Shown here: piece by piece, positions 17,845 to 24,666 of the stretch
How positions within the stretch are numbered: the stretch's first letter is position 1
Layout: every line of letters starts with the position of its first letter
NCBI GenBank assembly: GCA_000316135.1
Contig: JH993859.1
Coordinates: 30,435 to 55,100, forward strand
From: Trachipleistophora hominis
Lineage: Eukaryota; Microsporidia; Pleistophoridae
Direction: 5' to 3'
Length of the DNA: 24,666 nt
Position numbers and translations under genes: made by a program
Notes under the pieces: model-generated
Seen by the model: the letters and a program-made list of their open reading frames with translations, nothing else
Databases searched by the model: none
What the model was told of the DNA's origin: nothing

Positions 17845-18333
17845 ATGGAATACATGCAAATGTCGAATAATATTCTTCACTACTGTCCTATTAAACTGAT
17901 GGCGCAGTCCCTGCTTCAAAAATGGATGCGTAAACGTGAAGTCAAAGGTAAAAGATCGTGAATCAAAAGACGGTGAGTACGGTCTATCTCAGCAAATCAG
18001 AAAAATATCAGTGTGTGATGTGACGTGATAAGAGTAGATAGAAGCTTTTTAAAAAACCTAAAGATGGGAGAGTTAACGAACAAAAATTTACTAAACGATA
18101 AAATAATAGTTAGAAGAATAACTTGGCACAAATATATAGGAACAGCAACCATTATATTGTTAAATTCCTTTACTTCGGTGTATCAGCGTTATAAAATACG
18201 TCTAAAGCTGAGTTGCTTTAGAATTGTTAATTTGGTTTTGGTGAAACATGTTTTCAGCATTATATTTTCACAAAATATTTCCGTTTCCAAATATAATCAC
18301 ACATTCGTCCTTCAAAAGCATCGGGTGTTTTAA
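17845..18333 (+). pseudogene. Possible decayed Tc1/mariner-type transposase fragment
   Basis: Three short coding-like stretches follow each other in shifted frames. The first (from ATG 17845) ends in a basic WMRKREVKGKRS. The second (near 17975-18026) reads EYGLSQQIRKISVCDVT, like the first helix-turn-helix of Tc1-type transposases. The third (from 18028) has LKNLKMGELTNKN, then DKIIVRR and a stretch like the second DNA-binding subdomain. GC is raised around 17900-18010. Stops and frame changes mean no intact protein. No DDE catalytic core is seen. The family assignment is by pattern only and could be wrong. Confidence 0.3.
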
Positions 18334-18943
18334 ATGAACAAATGTTGGAATTGTCTAGTAAGTTAATAAAAATATTTTACATGCGATTTTACCGTTAAGT
18401 GTACGATTTAACGCAATAATATCATCAAAAATAAAACAAAATTTATTTGTACCAAACAGTTTGTGCGTACTAGTCAAATTTAGTTATTTTTACTTATCTT
18501 TTAGCACAAAATACGGAGTAAGAATGAATTAGTATACAGAGTTTTACGTAAAAGTTCTAGAAAATAGTTTTATCATGCTCAGAGATTTATTGCTTTTGAA
18601 TGATAGACTTGACATATTTTATCCTCTACACCGTAGATATGTATGAGCTTGTTAGGCTATTATTAAAAACACTCGAATGTTAAAAAAATGTGTAAAGAAC
18701 CTCATATGTCTTCTTGCATTTAATCGAAATATTAAACCGTTGGTTTACTTCATAAATTTTATCTGTATAATATAAAGATTGAATTTATAAACTTGTGTAA
18801 TTTAAGATACTGCGGAGTGTAATAATCAAGTTGAAGCAGCAAGTAATATTTAATTTAATTGTAATGGTCAAGTCTCTGCATCAAAACTGAAAATATCAAA
18901 GTTTTTTTATTAAAAGAGTCAAATCAAAAAAATTTGTCCTTGC

Positions 18944-19840
18944 ATGTTTATGGCCACGAGAATGGTTCTGCTAGTATTGGGCATATCGGTATATATTATA
19001 TGCAGTACATATAAAATACATTTAAAACCGGAGATAATGCCCTACATACTCCCGCTATGGTTCTTTAATCTGATTATCGTCGTGGTTTCGTTCATGTTTG
19101 TCAAGAAAAGGAAATACTACGATTTTTACATTTGTCTTTTATCGGTTATGTTAGTTGTTCAGTCGTATTACTCGTGGATGAACATTAAAAAATCAAAAGT
19201 GATTGAGGCAGGTATCGCAGAAACAAGCTCTATCATTTTCATGTGCATTCTGTCAAGGATATTCATGAAAACCAGGATTACAAAGCCTCGTGTATTTGCG
19301 ATGTTAATAACATCATTTGGTCTTCTTATGCCTATTTTGTTTAGCAAGGAAGAGACCAACATTAATTTTTCAACAGTAGCCGGACATGTCTGTTGCCATT
19401 TCATCTTTTGTATCATTAACATAATATATGAGCTTAAAATAAAGGCGAAAATAACATCCATCTGGTCGTTCTTTTTCACCTCAAACTTCTTTTGTCTTAT
19501 ACTTTCTTCATTTGTTCTTTTGTACGAGCTGCTGGACAAAGGTATAGATTTGAGACGAGTCCTCAAAGATATAAAGGTTTATATAATCATATCATCAGAA
19601 TCATTTAGCATTCTTTTTGCATTCGCTCTTATTTACATGTTTTTGCCCGTAGAAAGAACGTTTTTGAAGCTTGTGATAAATATAACAGCCGGAATTTTTG
19701 AAAGTGCAGTTCTTGATAAGAACTTAAAGATATGGGATGTTCTATCACTTGTCATTGTTTCTCTCGGTGTATTCGTGTATAACATTGAGTACATTAGGAG
19801 AAAGTTGAAAGAATTGAGAAGGAGGTCAAACGGCAGCTAA
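18944..19840 (+). CDS. Multi-pass membrane protein, DMT/nucleotide-sugar-transporter-like (paralogue 2)
   Basis: The 298-residue protein has nine or ten hydrophobic segments and a basic C-terminal tail (RRKLKELRRR near 284-294). It aligns along most of its length with the gene at 1927-2862, for example IFMCILSRIF with IFTCILAKLF, INIIYELKIK with LNLTYEFHQR, and IWDVLSLVIVSLGVFVYN with IVDILAFITANMGLIIFD, so the two are paralogues in the same orientation 16 kb apart. Identity looks low, so the duplication is old or fast-diverging. Function is presumably transport of a small metabolite or nucleotide-sugar, by fold alone. Two in-frame ATGs (18944 and 18950) could start it; no CCC motif is present, only TCC. 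Which one is used does not change the helices. Confidence 0.8.
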   Translation: MFMATRMVLLVLGISVYIICSTYKIHLKPEIMPYILPLWFFNLIIVVVSFMFVKKRKYYDFYICLLSVMLVVQSYYSWMNIKKSKVIEAGIAETSSIIFMCILSRIFMKTRITKPRVFAMLITSFGLLMPILFSKEETNINFSTVAGHVCCHFIFCIINIIYELKIKAKITSIWSFFFTSNFFCLILSSFVLLYELLDKGIDLRRVLKDIKVYIIISSESFSILFAFALIYMFLPVERTFLKLVINITAGIFESAVLDKNLKIWDVLSLVIVSLGVFVYNIEYIRRKLKELRRRSNGS

Positions 19841-20848
19841 TTTATATAAAATGTTGTTATAGTGGCTTTTAATTTAACCGTTGTAACTTACAAAAATATT
19901 ACAGCAAAATGTTATTGTTTATGTTTTAGAATTTAACTATTCTCTTTTTCAAAATCCTATTTAACAGTTCATCTGCCCAACATCTATTAATAAATATTCT
20001 TTTACAATTTTATTTGATTACGCTTTAAGTTTAAATACGGATCATTCTTGTTAAATGTTCTTCTGGTTCAAATAAATCAGTAATAACGCTTTTAACGATT
20101 GTTGTATTTACCATTATAATTATGGAGTGATAAATCAACAATATGTGTAGTTTAACCTCTAATACTGAATGCTTGGTCATACATTAATCCCATAGTTTAG
20201 GACTGTTAAATGAGAATTTTCTCTTGAGCGTAGAAATTATAATATCACATTCATATTTGTCAGCAAGCAGTAACGCTTGTTGTATTTGTAGTTACCGTTT
20301 CATCGTCTACCACTTGATTTGCTGTTTCAGGTACTTGATGGGAATTATAAAGTTAATGTTGTTCAAACGTAAATAAATTGTATAAGAAGGTCTAATACGG
20401 TTATATAAATAGACTAAAAGGTATAATAATGCTGACTATAGTGATTTTTAGAAATATTCGTTGAACAGGCATTATTAATAATCTGAGTATGTTATGAATG
20501 CAATATCAGTTTCATAAACAAAGGTTAAAGCCAAAGTATGTGTAGATGCATCCGGAATGCGATGGTAGGAATTGTTGTGCTGTCTTAATCAAATAATATT
20601 TTCATCAAAAATGGCTTAGGCGTAACACGATAAACATACGTAACTATAACCTAAATAATTGACGATAAAAATGTGGTAATTATTTCTAAAGAAACTTATT
20701 TAATTGATAATTCAACATTCTACCCAACACTGTCAGCTATGTTAGAAGGCTGTTTTCCATTAATATCATGTAATAATAGTAAACCACGTTCATTTTACGG
20801 TTTTTCTCTCAAAAACGTCCTTTTTTGTGTTTTTTTGTACAACCCTTA
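19841..20848. other. Spacer with short coding-like islands on the minus strand
   Basis: On the minus strand a 49-codon ATG frame lies at 20031-20180, an open stretch reading PETANQVVDDETVTTNTTSV ends near 20265, and another reading TAQQFLPSHSGCIY lies near 20520-20580. All are GC-raised but separated by stops, and no splice pattern joins them convincingly. The first two share about 25 bases (AATACAACA...AGCGTTACTG), hinting at a small duplication. I do not call a gene. The last 50 bases are the MCM3 promoter, pyrimidine-rich with no clear TATA box. Confidence 0.4.
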
Positions 20849-22864
20849 ATGGCGGATTTCTTTGTTCCATCACTCAAAAAATATGTTGAGGAGAAGATTA
20901 CAGGGCCAATAAGAACCGATGAGAGAATAACATTTTCGTTAAACGATATAAGAAGAAAAGACAGAGAACTTAGTGCAAAAATTGTAGAGGACCCTATTTC
21001 GTTCATACCATTCGTAGAGCACGAAATGCGTGTCAAATTTGCATTCACAGGTTCATTTGGTGAGTATCAGCACACACCATCAAGTATAACATCCGATTTC
21101 CTTGGTAAAATGGTGAAGGTTGAGGGCATCATTACTTCACTCTCCAATATCAAGCCGAAATTGAGGAAGAGCGTACACGAGCAGCACAACACGTTCTATA
21201 GCAAAGAATACAGAGATGCAACGACGTTGTCAGCACTTCCCCTCACAAATACGGTCATTCCACAAACACTCAAAAATGAACCTTTGAATTTTGAATACGG
21301 TCTTAGTACGTATATTGACACGCAGACTGCCACTATACAGGAAATGCCTGAAAATACTAAGCCTGGTGCGATGCCTAGATCAATGAATGTGATCCTGTAC
21401 GATGATTTAACAGATTCGTTAAAACCGGGCGATCGAGTGGTGCTTACCGGTGTGTACAAGACCTACTGCTACAACAACACGAGTTTTCCGAATTACTTGC
21501 CTACGGCACTGATTGTAAATCACGTTGAAAACAAAAATATAAAACGAATATTTGAAGAAAGGCTCAAAAAGGCAACACACGAATATACCGCACAAATAAG
21601 TGAAGAGGATGGCATTTCTAACCAAGAAATCGGTGGTATTGGGGGAGATCAAACATCGAACGTAGATTTTATCGCTGTCAGAAATACGATTACATCAGAG
21701 AACGCGCTCGAATACGTAGCCCCGTTTATTTTCATTTCTCCTTTGATTAAAAAGGCCATTCTTCTACAAATGATCGGCTCTGAGAACGAGGTATGCCGAA
21801 AAAGCATAAATTTACTGCTGCTGGGTGATCCATCAACAGCAAAAAGTCAAATATTACGGTTTGTAATAAACACTATGAATGCAATCAGCACGAGTGGCAA
21901 GGGATCGACCGGTGTGGGCCTCACAGCAAGCATAGTATCGGACAAGAATGAAAGGAGATTAGAGGCTGGTGCAATGGTACTGGCGGACAACTCTATAATT
22001 TGTATCGATGAATTTGACAAGATAAACTACAATGATTCGGTAGTTTTGCACGAAGTAATGGAGCAACAGAGCATTAGTATCAACAAGGCGGGGATACACG
22101 TTACGTTGAATGCTCGGACTGCTGTTCTGGCAGCTGCCAATCCAGTCTACGGTAATTTTGTAGATGATTCTTTGGAAAAACAGGTAAAAATTCCGGAGAG
22201 CCTATTGAGCCGATTTGACCTGATTTTCTTGATTGTTGATGATGGATCGTTTGACTCGCAGATTGCGGATCAAGTGTTGTGCAATCACAGCAGCTCATCA
22301 GACCTTCAGGATGACCGTGTATTTGAGCTGCGTAGGTTTATTTTTGAGTGCAAGAAATACAAGCCAAGGATGCGCAAGGAGTGCGCTCATCTCATTATCG
22401 ATTATTATGTTGAGTTGCGACGGTCAAAAACACGATTCCCAGTTACTCCTCGTCTTTTGGACAGCCTGATACGGCTGAGCAACGCCAATGCCCGTTTTAG
22501 ACAATCTGACACAATTGATGAGATCGACGTGAAAGAAGCGATTACGATGGTTGAGCACTGCTATACCATCCCGAAAGGCAGTCAATTCAAGAGAATGAAA
22601 GTTGATAAATACGATACAGAAATGTCTATTGATATTGAAAATACTCGAAATGCTGTTACGAGTGAGGTATCCGATGCTACTGCTCTAATCAAGGAGGTTA
22701 TTTCAAAATACCGGGAAGAAAACCCCGATTCTTCGTTCCTATCCCTTAATGATGTTGCGGCCAGATGTGAACTGCCCCTGGAAGAGATCACCAGAATATT
22801 AACAGAGCTGGATGCAGAGGATATAATTATGTTTAAAGGAGAAACGATCATTTTTTTAAATTAA
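20849..22864 (+). CDS. MCM3: DNA replication licensing factor MCM3
   Basis: MCM3 is one of six subunits of the MCM2-7 helicase that unwinds origins and drives forks. The 671-residue protein has the N-terminal MCM domain (about 1-215) and AAA+ core: Walker A GDPSTAKSQ (326-334), Walker B CIDEFDK (385-391), sensor AAANP, arginine finger SRFD (454-457), then a C-terminal winged helix (about 600-671). The MCM3 type is shown by KSVHE (107-111), YRDATTLSALP (121-131), QEMPE (164-168) and NPVYG after the sensor. There is no cysteine in the first 200 residues, so the N-terminal zinc site is absent, as MCM3 often lacks a canonical one. It is shorter than human MCM3 (808). The start is ATG 20849, preceded by CCCTTA; the frame is open upstream only to a TTG at 20825. 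Confidence 0.97.
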   Translation: MADFFVPSLKKYVEEKITGPIRTDERITFSLNDIRRKDRELSAKIVEDPISFIPFVEHEMRVKFAFTGSFGEYQHTPSSITSDFLGKMVKVEGIITSLSNIKPKLRKSVHEQHNTFYSKEYRDATTLSALPLTNTVIPQTLKNEPLNFEYGLSTYIDTQTATIQEMPENTKPGAMPRSMNVILYDDLTDSLKPGDRVVLTGVYKTYCYNNTSFPNYLPTALIVNHVENKNIKRIFEERLKKATHEYTAQISEEDGISNQEIGGIGGDQTSNVDFIAVRNTITSENALEYVAPFIFISPLIKKAILLQMIGSENEVCRKSINLLLLGDPSTAKSQILRFVINTMNAISTSGKGSTGVGLTASIVSDKNERRLEAGAMVLADNSIICIDEFDKINYNDSVVLHEVMEQQSISINKAGIHVTLNARTAVLAAANPVYGNFVDDSLEKQVKIPESLLSRFDLIFLIVDDGSFDSQIADQVLCNHSSSSDLQDDRVFELRRFIFECKKYKPRMRKECAHLIIDYYVELRRSKTRFPVTPRLLDSLIRLSNANARFRQSDTIDEIDVKEAITMVEHCYTIPKGSQFKRMKVDKYDTEMSIDIENTRNAVTSEVSDATALIKEVISKYREENPDSSFLSLNDVAARCELPLEEITRILTELDAEDIIMFKGETIIFLN

Positions 22865-23906
22865 GTAAACCATTTATAAATTTATTATTGTTGATGTCTT
22901 AGGAGTGTACCGTTGTTTTGGATCGGTTAGAAGGCACAGCTCTTTACGTGAACGTAGATTTGGTTGTTCAGCCGAAATACGTTCTTAACATTTCTATGAT
23001 GCAGATCTGCATTTGTAATGAATGCTAAAAACCTCTAAATTACATTAAGTGATGTTACATTACAGCTCGTGTTTAAATTTTGTCTATTAGCAGAATGTTT
23101 AATTGAATATCATATAATAATTGTAGAAGATAATTTAACTCTGTCTTTACATCATTTACATAGCGTAATCTATACAAGAACATTGTTTTTACTGTTTTAG
23201 CCTTAGAACGATCCTGAACATCCTTAATTCTTATCACAGATTAACCGCAATATTCCACTTAAAAGATGTAAGTTTAATCAAACTACGTTCAATACCGTAA
23301 TAACTCATACTTAATAAAACAATAACAGATTGATTAGTTGATAATAATATTTTCTTGATTTTTGTCACGAGTAACAAAAGTTTATTTAATTAATCGTCTT
23401 TTCTCCATGGGTAATACTGCGAATATGAAAACAAAAAATATTTTTGGAATGTAATACAACGGTATCCTACTATCATGTTAAATGAGGTAATTATTCTGTC
23501 GCTACGTTGGATATAAATAAAGACGCAATTTACGACAATTATAATGGAAAACTACGAACGTAAAAATTCTAAACTTGTGATATATTTTAATATCAAATGT
23601 GTTATAAAGTTCTGTTAATGTACCAGAAAATTCTTATTAAGTGTATGGCGAATGAAAATGTTGTATTGATAACTAAATGAATTTTTTACGAGGGAAGAAT
23701 TGCAATAAGAAATAAACTTGTTGTTAAAAATCATCTTAACGTGTTTTTTTGTGTTTAAATAGGTTTGTGATTGTAGAACGTTAGTGCCTGTTGCGTAGTA
23801 ATGTCGTATGTACGACAGATATTACGTTTTTACTAAAAAGCTTTTTGCAAATGTTTCGAAGAAAGGATAAAAACGATGTGAAATAACAATGATTTAATAC
23901 GCCAAC
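22865..23906. other. Spacer with one GC-raised island
   Basis: Just after MCM3, 22903-23028 is clearly GC-richer than its surroundings and open in more than one frame on both strands, without a supported start. From 23030 to 23906 the sequence is AT-rich; a small hairpin lies at 23798-23825 (GTAAT-GTCGT / ACGAC-agat-ATTAC). No gene is recognised. Confidence 0.5.
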
Positions 23907-24239
23907 TTATTGTTTTTCAGGTGAATATGACTGGAATATTACCATTCGCATATTATCATTCAACATTAATTCGATGTATGTGTTCTCTACAAAGCCGCAC
24001 ATGCCTGAAAAGTGTCCGCCTATAAAAACGTTCCATTCTTTGTTAAAAGTGCTGTCCAGCGAATCTTTCATTCTCTTACAGAATGTTGGGCTCGAATCTT
24101 TTATCTTGTATTTATCTATAATGTTTAAGCAGTGCTCTAACACGTTTTGATCACACGTTGATTTGACCACCTTCGCCAAATGTTTCTTCTTTTCTTCCTC
24201 GGGTGCTTTTGTCTCTTTTTCTTCTACTTTTGTTGCCAT
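23907..24239 (-). CDS. Dynein light chain, LC8 type
   Basis: LC8 proteins are small dimeric hubs that bind dynein intermediate chain and many other partners. Residues about 28-105 of this 110-residue protein follow the family: helix 1 around NVLEHCLNIIDKY, helix 2 around FCKRMKDSLDSTFNKEW, then WNVFIGGHFSG (69-79), corresponding to the usual W-x-V-G-x-x-F core, and strands through VENTYIELMLNDNMRMVIFQS. The fold is divergent from animal LC8 but complete. It carries an N-terminal tail of about 25 residues rich in K and E, making it longer than the usual 89 residues. CCC three bases before the ATG and GTATTTAAAC at -20 to -29 support the start. Confidence 0.88.
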   Translation of the reverse strand: MATKVEEKETKAPEEEKKKHLAKVVKSTCDQNVLEHCLNIIDKYKIKDSSPTFCKRMKDSLDSTFNKEWNVFIGGHFSGMCGFVENTYIELMLNDNMRMVIFQSYSPEKQ

Positions 24240-24666
24240 GAGGGATTGTCACGTATTCGTTTAAATACAGCCGTATAAAGGGGCGGTATCACAAATCTGA
24301 CATCCCGTTCCTATTTGTTCACGGTTAATAGCCGCCTCAATGATTGGTTCTCTAAAAAAGATATACATAACATCTCACGAAGAATGGTATTAATATAGAG
24401 AGTCTTAATATATGTTTAATCATATATCATCATGAACAAAAGGCCGACGAGGCTACGTTTGGCGGTAACTGCCAGATGTCTATTTATGAATAGTGTGACG
24501 TAGTGTTGTAAGGAATAACCGAAGTAATACGTAAACTTAGTTTAATTTATTTGGTCATATATCTTAGATAGTATAATATTAATGTTCGACGCCCTTTCCC
24601 AACCATCGTATGATATAGCCAAATTAGTTTAAGTAACAAAAATGGTGTTTAAAGGGGTCCTGATGG
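24240..24666. other. Right-edge spacer
   Basis: The first 60 bases are the dynein light chain promoter, unusually GC-rich at 24270-24290 (CCGCCCCTTTATACGG on the minus strand). A coding-like island lies around 24370-24490 (+). The window ends within AT-rich sequence holding an ATG at 24642 that stays open for the eight codons available, too little to call a gene. Confidence 0.4.
24259..24268 (-). promoter_or_regulatory. TATA-like box of the dynein light chain gene
   Basis: On the minus strand GTATTTAAAC lies 20-29 bases before the ATG at 24239, with CCC at 24242-24244 near the start. The core equals that of the USP-like gene. Confidence 0.45.

Larger units (their letters stand above)
17340..18943. 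other. Spacer with repeat copy C and a transposon-like relic
   Basis: Between the USP-like gene and the second transporter-like gene lie repeat copy C (about 17455-17785) and a broken, coding-like stretch at 17845-18333 treated separately. From about 18340 to 18943 the sequence is AT-rich with no feature I can support except the immediate upstream region of the next gene. Confidence 0.5.

Noticed and set aside
20825..20848. Eight-codon N-terminal extension of MCM3
   Set aside because: It would start at TTG; the ATG at 20849 has the CCC context and gives a normal MCM N-terminus.
24335..24362. Possible inverted fourth copy of the dispersed repeat (TGATTGGTTCTC)
   Set aside because: Only one block resembles the family; the other blocks are not found at the expected spacing.
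24642..24666. Start of a gene at the right edge (ATG, open for eight codons)
   Set aside because: Too short to judge; there is no close CCC motif or TATA box before it.

Overview
The window looks like nuclear DNA from a microsporidian, probably one with a large, loosely packed genome. The genes are single-exon eukaryotic genes in reduced form: MCM3 is 671 residues, the DNA polymerase alpha B subunit about 457, OGG1 308 and RpiA 200. They stand in long AT-rich spacers of visibly lower GC than the genes. Many start codons have the C- or G-rich triplet just upstream that is known from microsporidia, preceded by a TATA-like box at about -20 to -33. I cannot name the species. I found no rRNA, tRNA, CRISPR array or bacterial-type operon.

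Layout from left to right. 1-1926 is spacer. 1927-2862 (+) is a 10-helix membrane protein of drug/metabolite-transporter type. 2863-4472 is spacer with copy A of a dispersed repeat. 4473-6122 (-) is a protein kinase with a C-terminal zinc ribbon. 6920-7726 (-) is a kleisin-like cohesin protein, 7976-8902 (-) is OGG1, and 9472-10845 (-) is the Pol alpha B subunit. 12360-12784 (+) is a candidate two-exon gene for a small OB-fold protein resembling RPA3. 13157-13459 (+) is a possible small secreted protein overlapping the tail of RpiA (13353-13955, -). Repeat copy B follows near 15.2-15.5 kb. 16467-17339 (+) is a membrane-anchored ubiquitin-specific-protease-like protein, with repeat copy C and a possible Tc1/mariner relic behind it. 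18944-19840 (+) is a paralogue of the first transporter. 20849-22864 (+) is MCM3. 23907-24239 (-) is an LC8-type dynein light chain.

Much of the recognisable content is chromosome replication and maintenance: MCM3 (helicase), Pol alpha B (primase complex), OGG1 (oxidised-base repair), the kleisin (cohesion) and perhaps an RPA3-like protein. Because promoters are separate and spacers long, I infer no co-transcription. The kinase and kleisin genes share an identical 10-base TATA-like box at exactly the same distance from their ATGs.

The observations most worth following are the hidden spliced OB-fold candidate, the three-copy degenerate repeat family, the small membrane-tethered USP-like protease, and several short GC-raised, codon-like islands in the spacers that may be exons or gene relics.
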